A stretch of DNA of 64,000 bases, from the NCBI GenBank assembly GCA_964493635.1, contig CAZBOW010000003.1, positions 62,001 through 126,000 of the forward strand. The letters are read 5' to 3'. A model generated the notes under the pieces. The model had not been told where the DNA came from, ran no database searches, and worked only from the letters and a program-made list of their open reading frames with translations. The stretch comes from OLB6 sp964493635 (GTDB taxonomy: Bacteria > Bacteroidota > Ignavibacteria > Kapaibacteriales > Kapaibacteriaceae). A program made the translations under genes and the position numbers. Below are positions 1 to 8,503 of this stretch, piece after piece; positions within the stretch are counted from its first letter, which is position 1, and each line of letters opens with the position of its first letter.

Positions 1-418
1 TTGGAATGCCTACCGTCAGCTTGTGCTGGATTTCGAATCTGGGCTGCGAGGCTATAGTGCTAATGCATTGGCCGGGGACAACCGTGCTGTTGGCAACATC
101 GAGTGGCGCTGGTTCCCGCAGTGGCGCTGGTGGGTGCTGGGCTTCAGCGCTGCGGCGTTCTACGATGTGGGAACGGTTTGGAATCAGGGCGATCCCCTCT
201 ATCGTACCAGATTACGATCAGCCGTGGGTGTCGGATTCCGACTGCACAATCTGAAAGCATCGGGAGGCGATGCTATCTTTCGCTTCGATTTTGCCTACAA
301 CCTTGATGATAACGCATTCTCTGGATTGATCTTTAGTACGAACCAGTTATTCAGTGCTTTTGCCCGTCACCAGTATCGTGCTCCGGACTTGCTTGGATAC
401 GACCTGGACCTGCGGTAA
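1..418 (+). CDS. BamA/TamA-like outer-membrane barrel protein, C-terminal part (partial)
   Basis: The reading frame is open from the window edge (first full codon at base 2) and ends with TAA at 416-418, so only about the last 138 residues are visible. They look like the end of an Omp85/surface-antigen barrel: an RGY motif, then GDNRA and N-x-E-W-R, a hydrophobic strand, and FYDVGTVW, the usual order in the last strands of BamA/TamA-type proteins (family knowledge). Alternating hydrophobic strands continue to the C-terminus. Such proteins insert or translocate proteins at the outer membrane. The specific role cannot be told from this fragment. deoC follows 16 bp later on the same strand. Confidence 0.6.
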   Translation, partial: WNAYRQLVLDFESGLRGYSANALAGDNRAVGNIEWRWFPQWRWWVLGFSAAAFYDVGTVWNQGDPLYRTRLRSAVGVGFRLHNLKASGGDAIFRFDFAYNLDDNAFSGLIFSTNQLFSAFARHQYRAPDLLGYDLDLR

Positions 419-434
419 GTACAACGTCTGAACT

Positions 435-1079
435 ATGAACCTAGCCCCCTACATCGACCATACACTCCTCAAGCCGGATTCTACCGAGGAGCAGATGATT
501 GCCCTGTGTGCCGAAGCCATGCACCATGGTTTTGCCAGCGTGTGTATTCTTCCGTGGCACGTTGCAACAGCAACGGCCTACATGGCCGAATCCAGCGTTC
601 CTGTGTGCACGGTGGTGGGTTTTCCGCTTGGAGCCACGACCACTCCGGTGAAGGTAGCCGAAACCCGCACGGCAATCGGCGACGGTGCGCGGGAAATCGA
701 CATGGTGATTAGTCTAACGGCATTGAAGAGTGGACATCATCAGCAGGTGCTCGATGACGTTCGGGCCGTGACGGAGGCCGCCCACGCAGAGAAGGCCCTC
801 GTGAAGGTCATTATTGAGTCCTGTTTGCTCACCGACGACGAAAAGCGGCGGATGTGCGAGATCGTGACCACGGCCGGTGCCGATTTCATTAAAACGTCAA
901 CCGGTTTCTCATCGGGTGGCGCAACACTCCACGACGTGATGCTTCTTCGGAAGAATGTTGGGGAGCACGTCAAAGTAAAGGCCTCTGGGGGAATTCGAGA
1001 TCGTCAAATGGCTCTGGACATGGTACATGCCGGCGCCGATCGACTTGGTACGAGCTCGGGTGTTGCCATTGTGGGGTAA
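435..1079 (+). CDS. deoC: Deoxyribose-phosphate aldolase
   Basis: 214 residues, normal for the short bacterial DeoC form. The enzyme cleaves 2-deoxyribose 5-phosphate to glyceraldehyde 3-phosphate and acetaldehyde in deoxynucleoside catabolism (cytoplasm). The N-terminus carries the DHTLLKPD motif. Asp89 in EIDMV, the Schiff-base lysine Lys153 in FIKTSTGF, and the second lysine Lys182 in VKASGGI are all present, matching the catalytic set of class I DERA. The start ATG lies 16 bp after the barrel gene. No other deo genes are nearby, so it probably works as a lone salvage enzyme. The octamer AGCCCCCT lies at codons 3-6. Confidence 0.97.
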   Translation: MNLAPYIDHTLLKPDSTEEQMIALCAEAMHHGFASVCILPWHVATATAYMAESSVPVCTVVGFPLGATTTPVKVAETRTAIGDGAREIDMVISLTALKSGHHQQVLDDVRAVTEAAHAEKALVKVIIESCLLTDDEKRRMCEIVTTAGADFIKTSTGFSSGGATLHDVMLLRKNVGEHVKVKASGGIRDRQMALDMVHAGADRLGTSSGVAIVG

Positions 1080-1089
1080 CTCGTGAGCA

Positions 1090-1121
1090 TTTGCACATCT
1101 GTGTGGCAACATCTATCTTTG
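1090..1121 (+). promoter_or_regulatory. Bacteroidota-type promoter for the YceI-like gene
   Basis: TTTG at 1090-1093 and TATCTTTG at 1114-1121, separated by 20 bp, fit the Bacteroidota sigma-factor pattern (-33 TTTG, -7 TAnnTTTG). The predicted transcript starts about 40 nt before the YceI ATG at 1165. This is the best two-box promoter match I found in the window. Confidence 0.65.
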
Positions 1122-1164
1122 TGTGTTCCAACACATATTCAACACTTTTCCAAGGGATACAACA

Positions 1165-1692
1165 ATGGCAACATGGAATATCGACCCAATGCACTCGACC
1201 ATCGAGTTCAAGGTCAAGCACCTGATGATCACCACCGTTACGGGACGGTTTGAGAGCTTCACGGCCACCGTTGAAGCAGCCGATGATACCTTTGCCAACG
1301 CTGCCGTGTCGTTTCAGGCAGATGTCAACTCGATTGCAACCGGTATTGCCGACCGCGATGCCCACCTGAAGAGCGACGACTTCTTCAACGCTGAACAGTT
1401 CCCAACGTTGAACTTTACCGGTACGTCGATGACGTCGACTGGTACCGACACGTTTGTACTCGAGGGCGACTTGACCATTCGCGACGTCACCAAGCGTGTG
1501 TCGTTGAATGTGGAGTTTGGCGGCGTGATGGCCGATCCCTACGGCAACACCAAGGCTGGCTTCGAAGCAAGCGGTGTAATCAAGCGTAAGGAGTTCGGTT
1601 TGGCATGGGATGCCGTAACCGAGGCTGGTGGCATCGTGGTGTCCGACGACGTCCGTCTGCTGTTGAACATCCAACTCATCAAGGTAGCCTAA
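1165..1692 (+). CDS. YceI-family lipid/isoprenoid-binding-like protein
   Basis: 175 residues. The N-terminus W-x-I-D-P-x-H-S-x-I-E-F-x-V-K-H and the later segments DDFFNAEQFPT and GDLTIRDVTK are hallmarks of the YceI family, lipocalin-like barrels that bind polyisoprenoid or similar lipids. There is no signal peptide, so this copy is probably cytoplasmic. A GTG at 1123 would extend the frame upstream, but it lies within 2 bases of the predicted -7 box, so the ATG at 1165 is chosen. The pirin gene starts 2 bp after the stop, so the two are likely one transcript. The ligand is unknown. Confidence 0.92.
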   Translation: MATWNIDPMHSTIEFKVKHLMITTVTGRFESFTATVEAADDTFANAAVSFQADVNSIATGIADRDAHLKSDDFFNAEQFPTLNFTGTSMTSTGTDTFVLEGDLTIRDVTKRVSLNVEFGGVMADPYGNTKAGFEASGVIKRKEFGLAWDAVTEAGGIVVSDDVRLLLNIQLIKVA

Positions 1693-1694
1693 CG

Positions 1695-2552
1695 ATGGAT
1701 ACGCGTGCGGTTGAACTCATCACAACGCCACTGCATACATCGGTAGGACCATTCTCGGTGGCACAGCCACTACCAACGCATGCGTTGCGCTATGCTGATC
1801 CGTTCCTGCTACTGCACCATGCAGGGCCGCACACGTTTCAAGCCGGATCCGAGGGGTCCAAGATCGAGGCCCATCCGCACCGCGGATTCGAACCCGTAAC
1901 CTTCGTCTTCCAAGGGAGTGTGCTGCACCGCGACTCCCTTGGAAACCAGGGTGTGATTGGATCTGGAGAGGTCCAGTGGATCACGTCAGGCTCTGGCATT
2001 CTGCACGAGGAAGGTCCAACGCCTCAAATGGCTCGGGACGGTGGTACCGTCGAGCTGATCCAGCTGTGGGTAAATCTTCCTGCCGCGAAAAAGATGATGC
2101 CGCCGGCCTATCAGGAATTGCGCGTTGCCGAGATTCCAACGGTCACGCTCCTTGACGGCACGCTTACGCTCCAGGTGGTGTCCGGATCGATGCAGGGAGT
2201 GCAGGGACCGGCTGTGACGCAGTCGAACGTGATCACCGCAATGGGGAAGATGCAGGCAGGGGGCTCTGGCATGGTGGAACTCCCACACGTGCCCACCGCC
2301 TTGCTCTACGTGCTGAGTGGTCGTCTGCGGATCAACCATGAACATGTGGTGGAACCACGTCGCATGGTGGTGTTCGGCCCAACAGGAGCTGGAGTCCACA
2401 TCGAGGTCGAAGAGTCGGGATCGCTTCTGGTATTGGCCGGTGAGCCCCTTACCGAGCCGATGGTACAGTACGGACCATTCGTGATGACCACCGAGGACGA
2501 GATTCGTGAGGCCTTCCGGGATTATCAGCAGGGGGCCATGGGTCAGTTGTAG
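1695..2552 (+). CDS. Pirin-family protein
   Basis: 285 residues, typical for bacterial pirins (two cupin domains). The N-terminal cupin holds HPHRGFE (about residues 57-63), then a G-S-G-I-x-H-E-E segment that supplies the remaining metal ligands. The second half is the conserved pirin C-terminal domain (FGPTGAGVHI, AGEPL). Bacterial pirins are metal-dependent, and some have quercetinase activity; the substrate here is unknown. The ATG at 1695 is 2 bp after the YceI stop. An upstream in-frame extension to 1605 overlaps YceI and is not used. The last residues QQGAMGQL are a usual pirin tail. Confidence 0.93.
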   Translation: MDTRAVELITTPLHTSVGPFSVAQPLPTHALRYADPFLLLHHAGPHTFQAGSEGSKIEAHPHRGFEPVTFVFQGSVLHRDSLGNQGVIGSGEVQWITSGSGILHEEGPTPQMARDGGTVELIQLWVNLPAAKKMMPPAYQELRVAEIPTVTLLDGTLTLQVVSGSMQGVQGPAVTQSNVITAMGKMQAGGSGMVELPHVPTALLYVLSGRLRINHEHVVEPRRMVVFGPTGAGVHIEVEESGSLLVLAGEPLTEPMVQYGPFVMTTEDEIREAFRDYQQGAMGQL

Positions 2553-2576
2553 CGTAGGTAGGTGGTGACATCCAAG

Positions 2577-5500
2577 CTAGCGGTGGATGATCACCGGTAC
2601 GTCAACGCTGCCGGCGGTGCTGGAAATCCGGGCGATATACCGCCCAACCGGTACCGACAGAACATTGATCGTGCACGGGTTTTGTCCCTCTACCGTGCAC
2701 TGCTTCTGAAGTAGAAGTTCACCCTGCAAGCTCAGGATCGACACGCTCACGGCGCCCCCTGCATCGGGCACCGAGATGATCAGCGTTTCGCCTGCCGGAA
2801 GAGGTGCAACCACGGGTTGGAACGGGGTGCCAATGCGGATGGAGCGCCGCAGCCGACCACTGCATACGTCGTCGATGACCAGCAGGCCGTCATCGTACTC
2901 CACAGTACTCTGCTGTCCCAACCAGACAAATCCCTGTGTGCGATCGAATACGAGATCGGTCGATTCGGCTTCGGATAGGAGCAGCAGCAGCGGTACCGAG
3001 ACGAGCGTGTCGGATCCGTTCCAGCGTGCCTGCAGATGGATGCGCGTTGAATCGTTCGTCTGTTCCGTCGTCCATGAGGCTGCCGTCCATGAGGCCTGCC
3101 CATCGGTACCACTCAGCAGATGCGCTTCGCTGGACTTCCATGAAAATCGTACGTCGAAGACATCGAGCAGTGCTGGATCGATGGTGGGCCGACCCTCGAT
3201 CAGAATGGGTACGTTCACCGTTTGACCAACGCTTCCGCGGACGTCGGGGATGCGCACCCTAGTCACGGCCGAGCCCGTACCGCGAAGCTGGGTCGCGACG
3301 CGAATCGGGCAGGGGGTACGGCACTCAAGGACGATACTATCGGCCCACGCGCCGAACGTTTGCTGATAGGCAAGATCGATGGTGATGGAATCTCCCGGAC
3401 GCAGCATTGTTGGCAATGCAGGTTGAATCTGCACGATTCGGAAGGGGGCCGTAGGAGTGCTTGCCGCGTATATACTAAGGGAGGTGCTGCCTCGATTGGT
3501 ATAGGTTGCCGAAAGAGTTTGCTCACGTCCAATGACTGGTTCGGTGAAGACAATCTCTGGCGTGCCTTCAAGGGCAGCGTCCACCGCCGTACCGAGAATC
3601 CGCAGGGTCACGACGGTATCACAGGGCAGGAGGCGCATCCGCAGCGTGATCTCGTAGCTGCCCACAGCGGATGGCACGGCAACAACACGCACGGTATCAA
3701 CACCGCGTAGTGTATCTCCGCGAGTACTCGCAGTGTACCCCGGTCCGACGCACTCTACGGAATCAATAATCCACGGTGTTGCCGTATCAGCGATGACGGG
3801 GATGTGCACCACCACAGTCGAGTCTTGGCACAGAATCAGGGTGTCTGCCTGAACCACCTCCGGTGCGATGAGGTAGGGGGCTCGAACGGCGCCAGTGACG
3901 GTCATCCACAGCGTATCACGGCACGCACTATCCCGCACAACCACGCCGAGTCGCCCTACGGTTCGAGACCGTGTTGGTGACCACGTGACGACGGTGGGTA
4001 GTGGCTGTCCGCTGCGAGCGATCACGGGTGGACGCAGCGACGCAGACACCACCGAATCGGTCAGAATTGCTTCAACCACCACATCAGCGCCGGTAAGGAT
4101 CAGGTCGAGCTCGCGGCTGGAACTCTCTGCGCTGCAGATCTCAACAGCAGGCATCACCACGGTATCGGGCGTCAGCGTGATCGTGCGGTCGGAGCGGAAC
4201 CATCGAACGATGCCAGTAACGATGGTATCGCAGGGCGAAATGTGAACGCGGAGCACAGCACTGCCAGCCCCTTGCCGTCCATCCGGAATCACGCGAATCT
4301 GTGCCGTTGCGGAATCACCGCCACGCAGACTGTCCGGCAGCTCGGACATCCATCGAGCGACCGACAGAGAATCGAAGACACTGCGCAGCGACGCCGTCGA
4401 GCGTCCGAGATTCCGCACGATCACCGTCGTATCGATGGTGCGATCGCAGCGAATGGTACCAAGGTCGAGCGTGTCGAGCTGAATATCCCATGGTGGGCGT
4501 ACCGTGATGATCACGGAATCCATGGTGAAGCATCCACCGGCTCCGTAGGCGTGCACGAACAGTGTATCGGTGTACACCACAGGCAGCTCCACGCGCGCTG
4601 TGGTTCCAACCACGCGTCCGCGGGTGTCATACCATCGCACGGAATCGGCACCATCGGAAACCGTGCATTCCAAGACCACCGAGTCGTGTTCACACACCGT
4701 GGTATCGGGCATGGCTTGGACCGTTGGAATCACCGGAACTCGCGTTTCCTGCGGAATCATCCGTGCGCGGGTGATGACTCCGGGCAAACCGCCTTCGGCC
4801 ATATAGTTCGAGCCCTGAGGATCAGCGATGGCCAGGTTTCGCCCGTTAGGACCACCCTGCACGTCGATACTAACGGTAGTCGGCAGTGCCTGCGGAGAAC
4901 ATGCAACGACACCTCCGCCGCCTCCGCCACCGGGACCATGAAGGCCACCGTTGTTCATGTTGCCGCCTGCGCCACCGCGAGCAGACAGACGGATTGTGCC
5001 GATCACGGCCTGTGCCTCGATATGAATCGTTCCGCCCGCGCCGCCGCCGCCCGCACCATCGTTTCCTCCAACGCGGTCCGGTGCCAGGCCATTGGCCGAT
5101 ATGGTACCCTGGCTACCCACCAGTGTGTCACAACGGATCACAACGATCCCTCCGCCGTGAGCACCCGGAGTTCCACTGTTATTGTTCATATGGCCGGCGC
5201 CACCACCGCCACCCATACGTGGTGTTGGAAGCCCGTCGGCCTGCACGGCGGATTGCACGGCGGCACTGTCGCCCGGACGTCCGCCATTGTCGAAGTAACT
5301 TCCGCAGCCCTGCCACTGACTGCCACCCCTACCACCGCTGCCGCCATTACCGCCACCACCTCCACCGGAGTTGTGGCCACGGCCTCCGCCACCGCCGCTA
5401 AACAATGCCCGACCGCCAGCCACCATCGATGGTAGGGGGCTGACGTACGTCTCACCCTTTGCGGCTGCCACTCGGCTTCCGGCAACATCGTCGTCCACGA

Positions 5501-6026
5501 GCACAGAACAGTCGCCACCTCCTGGCCACGTGATCCCTCCACGAAATCCAAGGCCGTCGGCGGTGATATCGACACCAATCGTGAGCGTACCGCGTACATC
5601 GATGACGATGACGCCTCCGACGCGCCCGTCCCACGCTCGACCAGTGATCGGCTGAGAGATCGTATTGTTTACGGCGGTTGGAACGCGAATCAGTTGGATG
5701 ATCCCACAGGTGTCGTAGGCGTTCACAAGGGGATAGGCCAGTTCGATGGTTCGGCCGGAGACTGCTCGAATCGTATTGAACTCACAGCGCCCAACAGCCG
5801 CAACATCATAGCCTGCCTGCGACGTACAACCGGTGGTCTGAAGAATGAAGACGGGATCTGCTGCCGTAAACGAGGCCGTCGAATCAAGCGTGATGGTTGC
5901 GCGGCAGTTGACGACCGTTAGGTCAACCACGCGAGCATAGTCGTTGAGGACAACTTGAGCTGACAACGGACAACAGGCGATCCCTGCGATAACGAGTGTT
6001 GTGAGGATCGTACGGATGAAGTCCAT
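2577..6026 (-). CDS. Large secreted glycine-rich protein with T9SS sorting domain
   Basis: 1149 residues. The signal peptide ends near C-C-P-L-S-A-Q (about residue 24). Residues about 205-375 are a striking Gly-rich, low-complexity region (runs of G with R, H, N, S) resembling the glycine-rich surface domains of other FCB proteins. From about 430 there are repeated beta-rich modules with D-T-V-V patterns and paired cysteines (Ig/PKD-like, then ASH/choice-of-anchor-D-like). A cohesin-like module begins near IPDVRGSVGQTVNVP. The last about 75 residues (LIISVPDAGG ... VGRYIARIS ... VPVIIHR) are a T9SS type A sorting domain. It is likely exported across the outer membrane and surface-anchored. 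It starts 17 bp downstream of prfC. Function beyond surface exposure is unknown. Confidence 0.85.
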   Translation of the reverse strand: MDFIRTILTTLVIAGIACCPLSAQVVLNDYARVVDLTVVNCRATITLDSTASFTAADPVFILQTTGCTSQAGYDVAAVGRCEFNTIRAVSGRTIELAYPLVNAYDTCGIIQLIRVPTAVNNTISQPITGRAWDGRVGGVIVIDVRGTLTIGVDITADGLGFRGGITWPGGGDCSVLVDDDVAGSRVAAAKGETYVSPLPSMVAGGRALFSGGGGGRGHNSGGGGGGNGGSGGRGGSQWQGCGSYFDNGGRPGDSAAVQSAVQADGLPTPRMGGGGGAGHMNNNSGTPGAHGGGIVVIRCDTLVGSQGTISANGLAPDRVGGNDGAGGGGAGGTIHIEAQAVIGTIRLSARGGAGGNMNNGGLHGPGGGGGGGVVACSPQALPTTVSIDVQGGPNGRNLAIADPQGSNYMAEGGLPGVITRARMIPQETRVPVIPTVQAMPDTTVCEHDSVVLECTVSDGADSVRWYDTRGRVVGTTARVELPVVYTDTLFVHAYGAGGCFTMDSVIITVRPPWDIQLDTLDLGTIRCDRTIDTTVIVRNLGRSTASLRSVFDSLSVARWMSELPDSLRGGDSATAQIRVIPDGRQGAGSAVLRVHISPCDTIVTGIVRWFRSDRTITLTPDTVVMPAVEICSAESSSRELDLILTGADVVVEAILTDSVVSASLRPPVIARSGQPLPTVVTWSPTRSRTVGRLGVVVRDSACRDTLWMTVTGAVRAPYLIAPEVVQADTLILCQDSTVVVHIPVIADTATPWIIDSVECVGPGYTASTRGDTLRGVDTVRVVAVPSAVGSYEITLRMRLLPCDTVVTLRILGTAVDAALEGTPEIVFTEPVIGREQTLSATYTNRGSTSLSIYAASTPTAPFRIVQIQPALPTMLRPGDSITIDLAYQQTFGAWADSIVLECRTPCPIRVATQLRGTGSAVTRVRIPDVRGSVGQTVNVPILIEGRPTIDPALLDVFDVRFSWKSSEAHLLSGTDGQASWTAASWTTEQTNDSTRIHLQARWNGSDTLVSVPLLLLLSEAESTDLVFDRTQGFVWLGQQSTVEYDDGLLVIDDVCSGRLRRSIRIGTPFQPVVAPLPAGETLIISVPDAGGAVSVSILSLQGELLLQKQCTVEGQNPCTINVLSVPVGRYIARISSTAGSVDVPVIIHR

Positions 6027-6043
6027 AGTTGGTGCGGCACAGG

Positions 6044-7621
6044 TTACACAGTAGGACTATCAGACAGCTGCAAGCCCTCACTGCGTTGAAGGGTGTAGTC
6101 GATCTCCCAATCACTCTTAAACAGCAGCACGCTCCGGCCTTGCTCATCCAGAACGGTTGGTACGGCGTTACTGGGTTTGCCCTCGCCAACCACCCATCGG
6201 GTTCGGGTGTAGGGCAGACGTTCTAAACGAATCCGCTCGTTGTATTCGTTCTCCATGCGCCAGGCGAACAACTCTAGCTGAAGCTCGCCAATAACGCCAA
6301 TGAACGGCGCAGGATTGCCATCGGCCTCGGCAAAAATCTGGACCACGCCCTCCTGACGAAGTTGTTCAATGCCTTTGCGAAAGCCCTTGGAGAACGAGCC
6401 TTGCGCTGGCCACACCTTGGCGTATAACTCCGGTGCAAACCGAGGGAAGGTCTTCATCTGCAGATCGGTGCCGGACGTAAGTGTATCGCCAACTTGGAAC
6501 AACCCCGGGTTCGTCAGGCCGATGACGTCTCCCGGATAGGCCTCGTCGAGAATCTGACGGTCCTGGCCAAAAATCTCGAACGGATAATTGAGTTTCGTGT
6601 CCTTCCCACTCCGTGGGTGAAAGGCTGTCATCCCGCGTTCAAATCGGCCAGACACAATCCGCACGTAGGATACCCTGTCGCGATGTGCCTTGTTCATGTT
6701 GGCCTGCACCTTGTAGACAAAGCCAACGAAGTCCTTCGCCCGCGGCTCTTGGATCACATCCGTACCTGCCGGTGTGATAAAGTTGAACGCTTGGGGCGTC
6801 GGAGCTAGGTCGATCAGCTGTTGCAGGAAGTGCTCCACACCGAAGTTCGTGATGGCCGAACCCCAGTAGACTGGGGTACAGTCTTCGCGGATATACGCGT
6901 GGCGATCGAATGGTGGGATCACATGTTCCACGAATTCAAGGTCTTCCAGTAGACGGTCGTGAGCTGCCTCGCCGATCTGCCGGCGTAACTCAGCACCTCG
7001 GACATCACCCACAGAAACCGGGGCCTTGTGTCGGTTACCGACGGTTCGCTCGAACTCCAAAAAATCGTGCGACTCACGGTCGTAGATGCCCCGAAAATCG
7101 GCTCCATCCCCAATAGGCCACGTACGCGGAATTGCCGTGATGCCAAGGGTCTGCTCGACCTCGTCGAGGAGCTCAAGAGGGTTGCGTGCCGGACGATCGA
7201 GCTTGTTCATGAAGGTCGTGATCGGGATGCCTCGATCTCGACACACCTTAAAGAGCTTGATTGTTTGCTCCTGCACACCCCGACCGGCATCGAGGAGCAT
7301 GATGGCGGAATCCACGGCCATCAGCGTTCGGTACGTGTCTTCGGAGAAGTCTTGGTGGCCAGGAGTATCAAGGATATTCAGCAGGACCGAGCCATACCGC
7401 ACGCGCATTGCGCTGGACGATACCGAGATACCCCGCTGCTGCTCGATCTCCATCCAGTCCGAAGTTGTCGAGGAGTGCTTCCCACCCGTTACGGCGCCCG
7501 CCTCGTGGATAGCGCCGGAGTACAGCAGAAGTTTCTCGGTGAGCGTCGTTTTGCCGGCGTCGGGGTGGCTGATAATGGCTACGGTGCGACGTCGCTGGAT
7601 CTCGGCTTCGATATCGGACAT
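6044..7621 (-). CDS. prfC: Peptide chain release factor 3
   Basis: 525 residues, close to E. coli RF3 (529). This GTPase recycles RF1/RF2 from the ribosome after termination. G1 HPDAGKTT, the G2-region segment QQRGISVSSS, G3 DTPGHQDF and G4 NKLD are all seen, with the RF3-specific SVYKVQANM-like segment (FVYKVQANMNKAHRDR) and C-terminal domain ending KSDWEI. The ATG at 7621 (MSDIEAEIQRRR) is chosen; a 33-residue upstream extension would run into the neighbouring gene. It lies between two T9SS cargo genes on the same strand with 8-17 bp gaps, an odd setting for a housekeeping factor. Confidence 0.96.
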   Translation of the reverse strand: MSDIEAEIQRRRTVAIISHPDAGKTTLTEKLLLYSGAIHEAGAVTGGKHSSTTSDWMEIEQQRGISVSSSAMRVRYGSVLLNILDTPGHQDFSEDTYRTLMAVDSAIMLLDAGRGVQEQTIKLFKVCRDRGIPITTFMNKLDRPARNPLELLDEVEQTLGITAIPRTWPIGDGADFRGIYDRESHDFLEFERTVGNRHKAPVSVGDVRGAELRRQIGEAAHDRLLEDLEFVEHVIPPFDRHAYIREDCTPVYWGSAITNFGVEHFLQQLIDLAPTPQAFNFITPAGTDVIQEPRAKDFVGFVYKVQANMNKAHRDRVSYVRIVSGRFERGMTAFHPRSGKDTKLNYPFEIFGQDRQILDEAYPGDVIGLTNPGLFQVGDTLTSGTDLQMKTFPRFAPELYAKVWPAQGSFSKGFRKGIEQLRQEGVVQIFAEADGNPAPFIGVIGELQLELFAWRMENEYNERIRLERLPYTRTRWVVGEGKPSNAVPTVLDEQGRSVLLFKSDWEIDYTLQRSEGLQLSDSPTV

Positions 7622-7629
7622 GGGTAGAG

Positions 7630-8490
7630 TTATTCGGGACGCAATGGAGTCGTTACGGGGCGCGACTTCATCAGGGAAAATTGCAACCCCAGCATGGCCC
7701 GAAACGACGACGCCGACCACGCATCCGTCGAAACGAAGGAGGTGAACAGCGGCGCAAACTGAACTTCAGGAACCAGGCGGAGCGTGCGCTGGGTGTTTAA
7801 TGGGAACCCGTACCGCGCACCAACAAAGATACCGAACTGCATGGTGTTCAATTGGGGGATGTCGCCGGCGGACTCCTCTCGAACGCCAGCGCCGTTGGAA
7901 AAGTCATACGGTATTGACGGATCGAGTGTGGAGCGCTGCTCGTACGTACCCGAGAGAACGGCTCCGAGGCGCAGACCACCCAGCAAACTGAGCCCATCGG
8001 CGATGTGGTAGGCTACTCCCGGCTCGAAACTCACCATGTTCACCGACGGCGTAACTTCATGGGCGATGAACGATGGTACGGGCTGATTGTTGACGCGTAC
8101 CGTAATCTCCTCACGGGCATCCATGGTGACGCGCGAGGTGTGGTAGACAAGCCGACCGAGAATGTCCAGCGACGGGCTTACGGGAAGCTCCACACTCAGC
8201 CCGGCTACGGGACCGCCACCCGTTCCGCCGTCGTAGCCCGGACAACACGTGGGTACGTCCGGCACCACGAAGCCCGAGGCCGTGTGCAGGTCTACACTGT
8301 ACCCCGCCATGCCGCCAACGGTGATGAGGCGCTCACTGACCATCGCAGGTGGTGGCGTCGGTTCCTTTACAGCAGGGGCCTTCGGCGCAGGTTTGGGTTG
8401 CGTCAGCGTTTCCTGTCCGAACGCGCACATCGTCGAGCCAACCATCAGCCAGGCAAGTGCACCAAGAACGAAGATCGAATGTGGTTTCAT
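7630..8490 (-). CDS. Outer-membrane beta-barrel protein, Cys-Cys family (copy 1)
   Basis: 286 residues with a signal peptide (FVLGALAWLMVGSTMCAFGQ) and a Pro/Lys-rich linker, then alternating strands that fit an 8-stranded outer-membrane barrel. Near mature residue 45 it has PTCCPGYDGGTGGG, a vicinal cysteine pair followed by a Gly-rich turn. The product of 41239-42015 has the same layout (ITCCSFENGTG), matching barrel strands and a similar length, so the two are paralogues. The ATG at 8490 follows the T9SS cargo gene's stop by 13 bp, so the two are probably co-transcribed. I cannot name the family. A role as an accessory barrel for the neighbouring cargo is inference. Confidence 0.75.
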   Translation of the reverse strand: MKPHSIFVLGALAWLMVGSTMCAFGQETLTQPKPAPKAPAVKEPTPPPAMVSERLITVGGMAGYSVDLHTASGFVVPDVPTCCPGYDGGTGGGPVAGLSVELPVSPSLDILGRLVYHTSRVTMDAREEITVRVNNQPVPSFIAHEVTPSVNMVSFEPGVAYHIADGLSLLGGLRLGAVLSGTYEQRSTLDPSIPYDFSNGAGVREESAGDIPQLNTMQFGIFVGARYGFPLNTQRTLRLVPEVQFAPLFTSFVSTDAWSASSFRAMLGLQFSLMKSRPVTTPLRPE

Positions 8491-8503
8491 GACTGTGTTG
8501 TCC

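Noticed and set aside
970..1674. Minus-strand ORF of 234 codons opposite deoC and the YceI-like gene
   Set aside because: Overlaps two clear genes on the other strand and has no family signal.
4242..5435. Long plus-strand ORF (397 codons) opposite the Gly-rich gene
   Set aside because: It is antisense to a convincing secreted protein, is His/Thr/Ala-rich in a way that mirrors Gly codons on the other strand, and shows no domain.
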